A stretch of 46,904 bases of DNA from an uncultured SAR116 cluster alpha proteobacterium (GCA_902520885.1 CABYPW010000016.1:1-46904); one strand, 5' to 3'; numbered from the stretch's first letter, positions 29,594-38,518 are shown. Numbers and translations are program-made. Notes: generated from the sequence alone by a model not told the origin.

Positions 29594-30873
29594 TACAGTA
29601 ACTCCACGACCACTGATGGTGAGTCATTAACATAAGATTGTGAATGTAAAATTTTTACAGGAAGTATGTTACCGGAGGGCAACAATTTATCATGCGCAAG
29701 TTTAACACGAATAAAATTGCGTAAATACCCTTGGTTGGACTTTTCAAGCAATAACTCATCATATTTGTTGACCCGTAATGAAACTAGTTTATCAAATTGT
29801 TTTCTTCCCATTTCTCGAAGAGCTAAAGCCCTTCGTTTTATGTCTGATGGTTTTGTTTTCGGCATTTTGGCTGCGGGAGTTCCTTCTCTATCTGAATAAC
29901 TAAAAACATGTAAATGAGACAAATCAGCTTCCTCAATTAGTCTAATTGTTGCTTCGTGTGCTCTCTCGGTTTCTGTTGGGAAGCCAGCGATAAGGTCTGC
30001 GCCAAATACAGTATCAGGTCGTCTTCTGCGCATTTCCCTGCATAAACGAATTACATCTCGAGCCAAATGCCTACGTTTCATTCTCTTCAAAATAATATCA
30101 TCTCCATGTTGAACAGATAAATGTATGTGAGGCATCAATCGAGGCTCATTCTCAAAAGCAAACATTAAAAAATGGTCGAATTCTGCGGGGTCAATAGAGG
30201 ATAATCTTAATCTTGGTAAGTTTGGTACCTCTCTCAAAATTTGCAAAACCAACCACCCTAATTTTGGTTTACCGGGCAAATCTTGACCCCAGCTAGTAAG
30301 GTCTATTCCAGATAGAACTACTTCTTTTATACCATTCTCGGATAACTTTCTTACACTTTTTACAATTTGTCCTGCGGCAACAGAGCGAGACTGACCCCGA
30401 CCGTAGGGAATAATGCAAAAACTGCACCTATGGTTACATCCTTGCTGAATTTGCAAAAAACCCCGCGTATGTTCCTCGAAACTGTCAATCATATGCGATG
30501 CTGTTTCTTTTACTTTGGAAATATTAGTAACTTCTATACCTGAGAGTTGATTATTTCGTAATCTTTGCCAGCTATCTGCCAAAAGCTTTTCATGATTTCC
30601 TATCACGTAATCCACTTCTGACATCACATTCCATTTTTCTGGATTAATCTGGGCCGCACATCCAGTCACTATAATTTGTTTGTTAGGCTGTTCTCTTTTA
30701 ATTTTTCTAATTGCTTGTCTTGCTTGCTTTTCAGCCTCTGATGTAACAGCGCACGTATTAAAAATAACTGTATTATTTAGATATGCATCTGTTGCATGTT
30801 TGCGTATTACTTCTGATTCCCAGATATTCAATCGACATCCAAAAGTCGTAATAGTTGGGCGGTTAGAAGACAT
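29593..30873 (-). CDS. mtaB: tRNA t6A37 methylthiotransferase MtaB
   Basis: Radical-SAM methylthiotransferase that converts t6A to ms2t6A at position 37 of tRNAs. From ATG 30873, the N-terminal domain carries cluster cysteines 13 (FGCRLN), 41 (NTCAVT) and 72 (TGCAAQ). The radical-SAM cluster is Cys146, Cys150 and Cys153 in CNHRCSFC. A TRAM-like domain closes the protein (LRNFIRVKLAH). GCRLN distinguishes MtaB from MiaB. The ATG at 30873 avoids overlap with dapF; a TTG at 30891 would overlap it. Neither has a clear ribosome site. It lies between dapF and ftsY, as in many alphaproteobacteria. Confidence 0.94.
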   Translation of the reverse strand: MSSNRPTITTFGCRLNIWESEVIRKHATDAYLNNTVIFNTCAVTSEAEKQARQAIRKIKREQPNKQIIVTGCAAQINPEKWNVMSEVDYVIGNHEKLLADSWQRLRNNQLSGIEVTNISKVKETASHMIDSFEEHTRGFLQIQQGCNHRCSFCIIPYGRGQSRSVAAGQIVKSVRKLSENGIKEVVLSGIDLTSWGQDLPGKPKLGWLVLQILREVPNLPRLRLSSIDPAEFDHFLMFAFENEPRLMPHIHLSVQHGDDIILKRMKRRHLARDVIRLCREMRRRRPDTVFGADLIAGFPTETERAHEATIRLIEEADLSHLHVFSYSDREGTPAAKMPKTKPSDIKRRALALREMGRKQFDKLVSLRVNKYDELLLEKSNQGYLRNFIRVKLAHDKLLPSGNILPVKILHSQSYVNDSPSVVVELL

Positions 30874-30877
30874 AAGA

Positions 30878-31759
30878 CTATGACATTTCAACTTGAGATA
30901 ATAAATCGGAAAGTTGTCCGGAAAAACTTTTTGTAACAGGCCCTGTCATAATAACTCTATTGTTTCCTGAGCTTTCTTTTTTTAGTATGCCTTTTTCGTT
31001 GGTTACTATTTCAATCCAAAGACTTCCACCATCAAGCAAAATTTCTACCTTTCTATTAATAAAACCATGTCTTGCTCCAGCAACTGCAACTGCACAAGCG
31101 CCAGAACCACATGCTTTTGTAATACCGACACCCCGCTCCCAAACACGCATACGCATCCTCCCATCGGACAATTTCTGAACAAATTCAACATTTGTTCTAT
31201 CTGGAAAACTACGGTGGTTTTCTATTAATGGTCCGATTTTTTCAATTTCTATAATTTCACAATTGGGCACAAAAAATACTGCGTGCGGATTACCCATTGA
31301 AATCAAAGTTGCTGTGTTTGAAATTATTTCTGAAAAGGGCACAAACAACAAATCGTCTAATCTTAATTTGGAGTTATCAAATGGAATATCTTTTGGCAAA
31401 AAATGTGCCGGCCCCATATCAACTGCGATCATACTCCCATTGAAGTATGCACTTACTATACCCGAGATAGTTTCTATGAAAACTTTTTGTTTTTTTAATT
31501 CAGACAATAAAACGGAAGCGACACATCTGGTGCCATTCCCACATGCGTTAGCTTCACTTCCATCAGCATTTAAAATTTGCAGGTAAATATCACCTGTTCT
31601 TTGGGCAGGATGCATTATCATTATTTGGTCACAACCTATACCTAGGTGCCTATCTGAAATGATTTTAATTTGCTCAGATGAGAGGTTAATTGGCATTTTT
31701 CTGCCATCAAGCAAAATAAAATCATTCCCTAATCCATGCATTTTCGTGAATTCTATCAT
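30878..31759 (-). CDS. dapF: Diaminopimelate epimerase
   Basis: Cofactor-free epimerase converting LL- to meso-diaminopimelate for lysine and peptidoglycan. The N-terminal signature is FTKMHGLGNDF. The two catalytic cysteines are Cys73 in NACGNGTRC and Cys217 in KACGSGACAV, with NPHAVFF between them. At 293 residues it is normal. It is four bases upstream of mtaB. It shares its pathway with asd and the dapC-type gene in this window. Confidence 0.97.
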   Translation of the reverse strand: MIEFTKMHGLGNDFILLDGRKMPINLSSEQIKIISDRHLGIGCDQIMIMHPAQRTGDIYLQILNADGSEANACGNGTRCVASVLLSELKKQKVFIETISGIVSAYFNGSMIAVDMGPAHFLPKDIPFDNSKLRLDDLLFVPFSEIISNTATLISMGNPHAVFFVPNCEIIEIEKIGPLIENHRSFPDRTNVEFVQKLSDGRMRMRVWERGVGITKACGSGACAVAVAGARHGFINRKVEILLDGGSLWIEIVTNEKGILKKESSGNNRVIMTGPVTKSFSGQLSDLLSQVEMS

Positions 31760-31822
31760 TATAAAACTATCAATGACTAATATTTCATTTTGAGTAAACT
31801 ATATAAACTTTTACTACAAAAG

Positions 31823-32602
31823 TCATAGGAGTTGAAGGGTAATGGGAACATGGTCTGATGGTTTTTCCCAACCTCTTGTATTTTTGTGTATTTCAACTTT
31901 ATCGATCTTCGACGCAAGGTCAATACTGACCCAAATATGATCGAGCCTTCTTCCGCGATCGCTCTCGATATAATTTCGTGCTCTGTAAGACCACCAACTA
32001 TATAAAACTTGCTCTGGTCCAAAAAACTCACGGACTGCATCAAGCCATCCACCTTTTTTCTGCATATTAATAATTCTTTTTCGCTCTATATCAGTATGGC
32101 TCACGACGTTTTTTAATTGCTTGGTTGACCAAACGTCTGAAACCAAAGGAGCTACATTCAAATCACCCACCAAAACTGCCTTAGCCGGCATATTTTTTTC
32201 AAAATAATCTGTTACTTCCGCTATAAAATCTAATTTATGGCCAAATTTAAGATTCTCAAATCTATCAGGAATGTCTCCTCCTGCAGGAAGGTAAATATTA
32301 TGTATTTTTATACCACTTATCTGAGCCACAATATGTCTACAGTCTCCCTTTCCAACCCAGTTTTGGTAACTAACATTTTCAATTGGCAATCTTGATAAAA
32401 TGGCAACCCCATTATAGGATTTTTCCCCTCTAATTGCTTGATATGAGAATCCAGCGTCAGCTATTTGTTTTGCTGGAAAATAAACGTCCTGTGTTTTTGT
32501 TTCTTGAAGACAAAGCACATCTGGCTGTTGCTCTTTTAAAAATCTCAAAACCTGAGCAATTCTAAGCCTTACAGAGTTGATGTTCCAAGTTGCAATTTTC
32601 AT
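31823..32602 (-). CDS. xthA: Exodeoxyribonuclease III
   Basis: Endonuclease/exonuclease/phosphatase-fold enzyme for base-excision repair at abasic sites. Motifs are MKIATWNINSVRLR, QPDVLCLQETK (catalytic Glu), YNGVAILSR, VGDLNVAP (Asp/Asn), RRLDHIWVS and the terminal catalytic histidine in KPSDHVPI. ATG 32602 is chosen because the family starts MKIATWN and AGGT lies just upstream; the longer frame to 32665 adds non-family residues. At 259 residues it is complete. A decayed second copy of its first 40 codons lies at 34550-34669. Confidence 0.95.
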   Translation of the reverse strand: MKIATWNINSVRLRIAQVLRFLKEQQPDVLCLQETKTQDVYFPAKQIADAGFSYQAIRGEKSYNGVAILSRLPIENVSYQNWVGKGDCRHIVAQISGIKIHNIYLPAGGDIPDRFENLKFGHKLDFIAEVTDYFEKNMPAKAVLVGDLNVAPLVSDVWSTKQLKNVVSHTDIERKRIINMQKKGGWLDAVREFFGPEQVLYSWWSYRARNYIESDRGRRLDHIWVSIDLASKIDKVEIHKNTRGWEKPSDHVPITLQLL

Positions 32603-32661
32603 ATGACCTAACCAATCAGGATGCAAAAGTTCATGTATCAACTCTCTGTGACCTCGACACT

Positions 32662-33002
32662 TCATTTCAAGAACGAGAGTTCCACCCCTTCCGTGACAAA
32701 TTTCTGCGTTGGGTGAAACTGCACCTTTTCTGCTCTTTTCGCAACTTCTTTTGCAAATCTAATTTTAATATCCCAATGAGCGTCGCCATTAAAGACAGCG
32801 AAACTCTGTGATGCCCATTCTTTAAAATTCCAAACCACTTTTGGAACAAAAAACACATCAGTGAACTCAATGTTATCCAGTAGGTCTAATCGATACAAAA
32901 TTGGAGCTCTACTTCCAGTATAGGCAACCTCATATGCTAAACGTCCAAAAAGTAGTCCTAAAGAGCGAACCTGTCTAACGATTATCCTATCAAAAAGTCG
33001 TT
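32662..33002 (-). pseudogene. Remnant of a WYL-domain transcriptional regulator
   Basis: An open stretch of 112 codons follows an in-frame TAA at 33003-33001 and reads like the C-terminal half of a WYL-domain regulator. It contains SLGLLFGRLAYEVAYTG, LYRLDLLDNIEFTD, WASQSFAVFNG and FAKEVAKRAEKVQFHPTQ. The N-terminal winged helix is absent. Upstream, the same frame has stops at 33003 and 33027, and I recognised no continuation in the other two frames. The only start-like codon inside is a TTG at 32898, which would split the domain. I therefore call it a truncated, non-functional gene. The family is judged by eye. Confidence 0.7.
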
Positions 33003-33190
33003 AATCAACTTTTTGAATTAGGCTTTATGACAAACTTTGGTAACCCTTACCAAAAAGACTTCATTCATCAAACCAATCATCCACAATCTCGTGAGCTTGA
33101 ATCAAGTTTTTTGATGATGTCCGGAGATTATCATATCTAGACAATCATTTTTAATTTCTATCTTTGAGGAATATTTACCAGAACTTACTT
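33003..33190. other. Non-coding spacer with stops in all frames
   Basis: AT-rich sequence between the WYL remnant and the dehydrogenase stop. It has frequent stops on the minus strand and holds no recognised site. It may be decayed N-terminal sequence of the WYL gene, but I could not match it. Confidence 0.4.
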
Positions 33191-34054
33191 TTATCGCAAT
33201 AAACGGATAAGCGATGAAGTATCATTTTTGCCATATCCTAGGTTTGACAAACGGGCATAAAATTGAGCTACTAGTGCTGTTATTGGCAATTCCGAACCAT
33301 TCTCTTTTGCCTCTTCTATGCATATCCTAAGGTCTTTACGCATCCAATTTACAGCAAAGCCAAAATCAAATTTGTCATCCAACATAGTGTTTCCACGATT
33401 TTCCATTTGCCATGATTGTGCAGCGCCACCTGAAATTACGTCTAGAGCACACTCCATATCAAGACCTGCATTTTGACCAAAATTGAGTGCCTCTGACAAA
33501 GCTTGCACTAAACCTGCAATACATATTTGGTTCACCATTTTTGTAAGCTGTCCTGACCCGGATGAACCCATCAGAGTAATTTTTGCGCCATAGCAACTCA
33601 TCAAAAAACGCGCCTTCTCAAACATGTCCTCACTACCACCGCACATGATTGTAAGTTTTCCATTTTCAGCACCCGCCTGTCCCCCAGACACTGGAGCGTC
33701 TAAAAATCCTATTTTTCTGCTTTTTGCATCTTCTGACATATCACGTGCTATAGAAGCTGAAGTCGTTGTATGATCAATAAATAAACTGCCAGGCTTCATT
33801 GTATTAAATGCACCATACTCTGAAACCGTGATTGCTTTTAGATCTGAGTCGTCACCTACGCAAGCAAAAACAATATCTGCATTTTTTGCAGCTTCAGCTG
33901 GGGAATCAGCTATTTTTGTTTTAAAATTTGCTGAAAATTTCTCAGCCTTAGTGCGGGTTCTATTATAAACTACAACATCATTTCCATTATTAACTAGATG
34001 ACGCGCCATAGGAAAACCCATCACCCCTAAACCAAGAAAAGCCAATTTTGTCAT
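33191..34054 (-). CDS. NAD(P)-dependent 3-hydroxyisobutyrate dehydrogenase family oxidoreductase
   Basis: Beta-hydroxyacid dehydrogenase family (3-hydroxyisobutyrate dehydrogenase, tartronate semialdehyde reductase, GLYR). The N-terminal cofactor loop is FLGLGVMGFPMARHLVNNG. The substrate signature is FLDAPVSGGQAGAENGKLT. The catalytic lysine lies in GSGQLTKMVNQ, and the C-terminal all-helical domain contains a family-like WQMENRG. Arg at 'YNRTRTK' suggests NADP preference, as an inference. At 287 residues it is complete. It is flanked by broken genes on both sides, so no operon partner suggests the substrate. I leave the symbol empty because family members are hard to separate by eye. Confidence 0.85.
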   Translation of the reverse strand: MTKLAFLGLGVMGFPMARHLVNNGNDVVVYNRTRTKAEKFSANFKTKIADSPAEAAKNADIVFACVGDDSDLKAITVSEYGAFNTMKPGSLFIDHTTTSASIARDMSEDAKSRKIGFLDAPVSGGQAGAENGKLTIMCGGSEDMFEKARFLMSCYGAKITLMGSSGSGQLTKMVNQICIAGLVQALSEALNFGQNAGLDMECALDVISGGAAQSWQMENRGNTMLDDKFDFGFAVNWMRKDLRICIEEAKENGSELPITALVAQFYARLSNLGYGKNDTSSLIRLLR

Positions 34055-34723
34055 TTTAATCTCATTAATTAGTTAAATATTTTGTGAAATTATTATCACT
34101 TTTTTTAAAGTGATATTATCAATATAGAATAAAAATTTTCCCTAACTGAAACTGTTCGCAATATTTTTTACTCTGAAAACACGTTAGCAAATTTAATATC
34201 AAAATCGAAATAAGAGTAAATTAATAGCGATACCTGTAATAGCCAAAAAACACGAAATTTTGATAACCGAAGCAGAAATACCCTCACGTATAAACAAATT
34301 ATTAGAGCAAAAAAAACTTATGGTTGGACAAATTCTCATTTTTTTTTACTTATGCCTTATTCTTTGTAAGCTGGGTATGATGATTGAGTAACACCAATAC
34401 TCTGAAAAAGGTTTATCAACCTCTTATCCTCTATAGAATTTCTGTTCACCATTATGACTTTCTTAAAGTTGAACAATCTGTACGATTGAACCGGTTTATC
34501 CTATTTTTGTCTCAAAAAAATATTTCATAAACTGAATAATTACAATTATTTATTTTGCTAATTTTGTCTCCTGTAGACATAATACGTCTGGTTGTTGCTT
34601 TTTTAAAAATTTCATAACTTGAGCAATTCTTTATCTTACTGAATTAATGTTCCAAGTGGCTATTTTCATGTTTTTCTTTTTACTCACTATCAACTTATAC
34701 GATTCAAGAAAATAGAGTTTTAA
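34055..34723. other. Gene-poor stretch with decayed sequence
   Basis: A 669-base region with no intact gene apart from the xthA remnant listed separately. On the minus strand, 34199-34339 is an open 46-codon frame starting ATG with a hydrophobic end (ISCFLAITGIAINLL), resembling the last helix of a membrane protein. Another open run lies at 34357-34500. Neither has a ribosome site or a recognisable family. I read the region as gene decay. Confidence 0.5.
34550..34669 (-). pseudogene. Truncated, nonsense-mutated 5' copy of xthA
   Basis: Reads MKIATWNINSVR, then a TAA in place of the leucine codon, then RIAQVMKFLKKQQPDVLC and LQETK before a second stop. Against the intact xthA, the first 36 codons differ in only four positions including the stop (L/stop, L/M, R/K, E/K). 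By hand count about 21 of 108 bases differ, mostly third codon positions. No further xthA similarity is visible after LQETK. It has the same orientation as the intact gene and lies 2,067 bases away start to start. Such synonymous divergence suggests it diverged as a working gene before it was broken. Confidence 0.9.
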
Positions 34724-35188
34724 CTAGGTCAATTTTTTGATGTTAGTAGCTAAATTCAAAAAAAGTGGTATTTCTATAACTTCATTAAACTTTACCATGA
34801 GTTGATTGTTTTTTTCTGTAGGATAGTATCTTATTCCTTCATTTCGAGAATAGGTTACCCACCCATCAGAGATTAGTTTTTTAACTACTCTTCTGCTAGT
34901 TTCTTTATCTATTCCGGAGATTTGAGAAACAGTTAAAATGGATAATTTAGTTGGTATATGTTTTCCAAAATCAAAAACATTGCTACCCCATTGCTTTTTT
35001 AGTCTCTCATATTCTCGAGACCCTTCTTCTTTTTGAACTAGGTGAAGGTTATGCCAGGCAACTGTTTGAAGTATAAAATAGGAATTGGCGTTTCCAAAAT
35101 ATTTTATCGCTTCCCTTGATCTATTTATTTCAAAATTTAAAAATCTTTCCCATATTAAACCAAAGTTTTCATAGAAGTTTGCAGTCAT
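34724..35188 (-). CDS. Winged-helix DNA-binding protein of unknown target
   Basis: A 154-residue protein. Residues ~85-135 read like a winged helix: LSILTVSQISGIDKETSRRVVKKL, with LIDGW-like LISDGWVTY and a wing at RNEGIRYYPTE. The N-terminal ~80 residues are helical and of unknown type (FYENFGLIWERFL, ANSYFILQTVAWHNLHLV). The architecture is MarR-like, but I do not recognise a named family. AAGG stands seven bases before the ATG, and a promoter is predicted upstream. It is divergent from the 74-residue gene and next to decayed DNA. It is probably a transcription regulator, and a lineage-specific one. Confidence 0.7.
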   Translation of the reverse strand: MTANFYENFGLIWERFLNFEINRSREAIKYFGNANSYFILQTVAWHNLHLVQKEEGSREYERLKKQWGSNVFDFGKHIPTKLSILTVSQISGIDKETSRRVVKKLISDGWVTYSRNEGIRYYPTEKNNQLMVKFNEVIEIPLFLNLATNIKKLT

Positions 35189-35212
35189 TGGTATGCCTTT
35201 GTTCTTTTAATA

Positions 35213-35241
35213 AACATATCAAAAATAGATTTATTGCTCAA
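35213..35241 (-). promoter_or_regulatory. Predicted promoter of the winged-helix gene
   Basis: On the minus strand TTGAGC (35241-35236), a 17-base spacer and TATGTT (35218-35213), each matching four of six consensus bases, lie 25 bases upstream of the ATG at 35188. Judged by eye only. Confidence 0.35.
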
Positions 35242-35277
35242 TATGAGGCTTTTTTTTTATTTTCGAGACTAAAACAC

Positions 35278-35306
35278 TTAAAGTATTAGCCCTTTATTGT
35301 TATACA
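35278..35306 (+). promoter_or_regulatory. Weak predicted promoter of the 74-residue gene
   Basis: TTAAAG (35278-35283), a 17-base spacer and TATACA (35301-35306) would start transcription about 15-20 bases before the AGGAG box at 35319-35323. The -35 match is poor. Confidence 0.25.
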
Positions 35307-35330
35307 TTTTCGAAAGGTAGGAGCTTTAAT

Positions 35331-35555
35331 ATGGATATAGATAACATAATTTATTGCAAAACATCGGGAACTCCATTTAGGATAAAGCGCCTATGTTTCC
35401 TTAATTCTATAAAGCATTTTGAATTAGAAAATGTATCCAAACAATCCAACAGAAAATTGTTAGCTGAAAATTCAATAAAAGCTGATTTTGAGATAAATAA
35501 ACGCAAATCAAATAAGAGTAAAATTGCTCGATTTACAGAATTGATAACAGGCTAG
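35331..35555 (+). CDS. Small basic protein of unknown function
   Basis: A 74-residue, lysine-rich, apparently soluble protein beginning MDIDNIIYCKTSGTPFR and ending in a basic stretch (INKRKSNKSKIARFTEL). It has no signal peptide, membrane segment or recognised motif. Support for coding is a very good ribosome site, AGGAG seven bases before the ATG, and a -10-like box upstream. It is the only plus-strand gene between fsa/pdxY-type islands here, divergent from the winged-helix gene and converging on lolA with a 22-base gap. It could be a small regulator or a partner of the neighbouring DNA-binding protein, but nothing in the sequence shows this. Confidence 0.55.
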   Translation: MDIDNIIYCKTSGTPFRIKRLCFLNSIKHFELENVSKQSNRKLLAENSIKADFEINKRKSNKSKIARFTELITG

Positions 35556-35577
35556 AAAAAATATTGCATATACAAGC

Positions 35578-36174
35578 TTAATAGATTGGTCTGCCAAATA
35601 AATTGTTGGGTAAGTCTCCACCATAAATTTCATTTTGCAAAATAACTTTTGTTTCCATACCCATTGCGTCAATTATTTTCCACCCTCTTAAATTCATCTG
35701 ATTTGGCTCGAATAATAAGATAAGTTCGCCCGCTCGATCTCCTGTTTCTTTTCTTAAAGTTATTTCGGCTAATCCGTTATTGATCATACTTTGTGTTAAG
35801 AACTCATTTGCTGTTAAAGAAAATTCTTCTTCTAATAAAAAAGCTAAGGGAGTTTCAGAGAGAGGATAATTTGTAATTTGTTTGTTTTCTGGTTCATCAA
35901 CGATTAGCCACTTTCGAGTAGTTATAAGATTGAATGGTTGTTCAACATTATATTCTAATCTCATTTGGAAGGGCCTTCGAAAATATAATTTTCCAATAGC
36001 ATAACTCCCGTCTGAAGAAATTTGAGTAAATTCCGCCTGTAGAGTTGTAATTTTTTTAATGGACTTTTCTGCACGAATAATCAATTCATCTTGTGATTCA
36101 GATGCACTTGAATAACTTATTAAAAACAAGCTCAACAAAACACAAAATAACACCTTTAAGTTTAAAATTTTCAT
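35578..36174 (-). CDS. lolA: Outer-membrane lipoprotein carrier protein LolA family
   Basis: Periplasmic chaperone that ferries lipoproteins from LolCDE to the outer membrane. From ATG 36174 it begins with a signal peptide: MKILNLK, a hydrophobic core (VLFCVLLSLFLISYSS), then A-S-A cleavage. The mature region has TLQAEFTQISSDG, GKLYFRRPFQMRLEY and LIVDEPENKQITNYPL, as in LolA. A start at 36225 would place 17 extra residues before the signal peptide and overlap ftsK. At 198 residues it is of normal length. It follows ftsK directly, as in most alphaproteobacteria. Confidence 0.88.
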   Translation of the reverse strand: MKILNLKVLFCVLLSLFLISYSSASESQDELIIRAEKSIKKITTLQAEFTQISSDGSYAIGKLYFRRPFQMRLEYNVEQPFNLITTRKWLIVDEPENKQITNYPLSETPLAFLLEEEFSLTANEFLTQSMINNGLAEITLRKETGDRAGELILLFEPNQMNLRGWKIIDAMGMETKVILQNEIYGGDLPNNLFGRPIY

Positions 36175-36208
36175 CCAACTTTGTTTGAATGTAAGATTTA
36201 AAAAGTAT

Positions 36209-38518
36209 TTAGGAATCATCATCACTCACTAGTACATCTCTTTTCCCGACATGGTTAGAACTGCTTATAATACCAGCCGCCTCCATTTCTTCAATCAATG
36301 TTGCTGCGCGATTATAGCCTATCCGAAGATGGCGTTGAACAAAACTTGTTGACGCTCGTTGTTCTCTAATGACTAAGTCCACAGCTTGGTCATATAAACT
36401 TGCATCCTTAGTTGGTGTCGCGCCCAACCCTTCCTTCTCGCTACCTGTTCCTTCTTTATTTTCTTCTATTACTTTTTCATTATATTCTGGTTCTCCTTGC
36501 TGACGAAGATAAGACACGACTTGCTCTACCTCATCATCATCAACAAATGGTCCATGTATTCTGGTAACCCTTCCTCCACCTTCCATATATAACATATCTC
36601 CTTTGCCTAACAATTGCTCGGCACCCTGCTCACCAAGAATAGTTCTACTATCTATTCTAGAAGTGACCTGAAATGAAATACGAGTAGGAAAATTTGCTTT
36701 TATGGTTCCCGTGATCACATCGACCGAGGGACGTTGAGTTGCCATTATGACATGAATACCAGCAGCGCGTGCCATTTGTGCTAGCCTTTGAACTGCTGCC
36801 TCTATCTCTTTACCAGCAACAAGCATCAAATCAGCAACTTCATCAATGACAACTACAATATAAGGAAGAGTATTAAGATCAAGCACATCATCTTCAAATA
36901 CAGGTCGGCCGGTCTCTTGGTCAAAACCTGTTTGAACTCTGCGAGAAATTACCTCTCCTTTTTGCCGGGCCTGCGCAAGACGTTCATTGTAACTCGTTAT
37001 ATTACGCACACCAATCTTGGCCATGTTACGGTAACGACTTTCCATCTCTCTCACTGCCCATTTAAGTGCCATAATTGCTTTCGAGGGGTCGGTTACGACG
37101 GGTGTCAGTAAATGAGGTATGCCGTCATATACAGATAACTCAAGCATTTTTGGATCTATCATTATCAAACGACAACTATCTGGTGTGTGTTTGTACAAAA
37201 GTGACAGGATCATTGCATTGATCCCTACAGATTTTCCTGAACCCGTGGTGCCCGCTACAAGTAAATGAGGCATTTTTGCTAAATCTACAATCATTGGGGC
37301 TCCAGCGATATCCATCCCTAAAGCAACAGGAAGGTCTGCTTTTTGTTTCTTCCATACTTCAGAATCAAGTAAATCACGAAGTAATACTAGCTGACGGATG
37401 TCATTTGGTAACTCAATACCTATAACATTCTGTCCCGGGACAACTGCAACACGCACTGCAAGCGCTGCCATCGACCTAGCAATATCGTCAGCAAGTGCAA
37501 TAACCCGTTGTGACTTTATTCCTGGCGCTGGCTCTAAATCATATCTAGTTACAACAGGACCATAGCGAATATCTGTTATATCTCCCTGCACCCTAAAGTC
37601 AGACAAAACGGTTTCAAGCTGTTCAGCATTTTCTTCAAGTAATCCTTTAGGGGGTGCAAAATTTGACTTAGATGGTGGCTTCAACAAATAAGAGGGTGGT
37701 AAGTGAAAATTTTCATCTGTGTCAAAATCGAACGTAGCCTGCGATTTCTCTCTATCCTTATTACTAAATAGTTTTTTCTTTGTCCTTAAGCTCGGCTGTT
37801 TCTTTTCTGATGCTAAACGTGTTTTTTGTTGAGATCCTCCAGAAGTAAGAGAGACGACTTTATTTGATAGTTCTAATACATCTGCCGACCTTCTATTTTT
37901 AAACCAAGATATTATTGATGAAATCGGCTTTAAAGATAAAACACCAAAATAATAAAGCCACCTGAATTCTTTAATGCCAAAGGCGGTCGCCCAAACATAA
38001 AGTAACATTCCTAGCACTATCAATAAAACTGATAAAGTTTGCTCGGTATTAAAACTAAATTGCTCAAATCGCGCATTTATAAATGAGAAAAACGCCTTAA
38101 AAAATAGGGGTGCAACTCCGTTAAGGTCAAATCCTAGCCCAAAAATTCCTGCTGATAAAAATTGAATTGAAAGTGGCAATAGAAATAATCGCCAAGCCCA
38201 TAAAGATAGCCCTCTGTGCGCAAAAACTCTTATCCCCCAAATAAACAAAGAAATAGGAAACAACACGGAAAAAATTCCAAACCATGAAAAAAGCTGATTT
38301 GATAAAAAGGCCCCAAAAGGCCCAAACCAATTTTTAATTTCACCATCTGAAGATACATGAGGAGCTGGGTCCAGGGCAGAAGCACTCAGTAAAATAATCC
38401 CGAGACAAATAGCACCTAAAATTAACAAAAGACCGACTAATTCCTTTATCCTCCTTATGAAAAAAAGTCGAAGTCTATCAGACATTACTTTACCGCTCGA
38501 TTTTGTCTGATCAGTCAT
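36209..38518 (-). CDS. ftsK: DNA translocase FtsK
   Basis: Septal DNA pump that moves chromosome termini and activates XerCD. The N-terminal ~190 residues contain four hydrophobic helices. A short, charged linker (~215-270) replaces the long linker of E. coli. The motor domain has [21 protein letters not shown], Walker [15 protein letters not shown] (~417-425), [11 protein letters not shown], and [13 protein letters not shown]. The C-terminal gamma winged helix ([19 protein letters not shown]) recognises KOPS-like sites. At 769 residues it is typical for alphaproteobacteria. It overlaps the dapC-type gene by eight bases. It works with XerC encoded at 4984-5910. Confidence 0.97.
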   Translation of the reverse strand: MTDQTKSSGKVMSDRLRLFFIRRIKELVGLLLILGAICLGIILLSASALDPAPHVSSDGEIKNWFGPFGAFLSNQLFSWFGIFSVLFPISLFIWGIRVFAHRGLSLWAWRLFLLPLSIQFLSAGIFGLGFDLNGVAPLFFKAFFSFINARFEQFSFNTEQTLSVLLIVLGMLLYVWATAFGIKEFRWLYYFGVLSLKPISSIISWFKNRRSADVLELSNKVVSLTSGGSQQKTRLASEKKQPSLRTKKKLFSNKDREKSQATFDFDTDENFHLPPSYLLKPPSKSNFAPPKGLLEENAEQLETVLSDFRVQGDITDIRYGPVVTRYDLEPAPGIKSQRVIALADDIARSMAALAVRVAVVPGQNVIGIELPNDIRQLVLLRDLLDSEVWKKQKADLPVALGMDIAGAPMIVDLAKMPHLLVAGTTGSGKSVGINAMILSLLYKHTPDSCRLIMIDPKMLELSVYDGIPHLLTPVVTDPSKAIMALKWAVREMESRYRNMAKIGVRNITSYNERLAQARQKGEVISRRVQTGFDQETGRPVFEDDVLDLNTLPYIVVVIDEVADLMLVAGKEIEAAVQRLAQMARAAGIHVIMATQRPSVDVITGTIKANFPTRISFQVTSRIDSRTILGEQGAEQLLGKGDMLYMEGGGRVTRIHGPFVDDDEVEQVVSYLRQQGEPEYNEKVIEENKEGTGSEKEGLGATPTKDASLYDQAVDLVIREQRASTSFVQRHLRIGYNRAATLIEEMEAAGIISSSNHVGKRDVLVSDDDS

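Noticed and set aside
32603-32665. Longer xthA start at 32665
   Set aside because: The added residues are not family-like, while the ATG at 32602 begins the canonical MKIATWN and has AGGT upstream.
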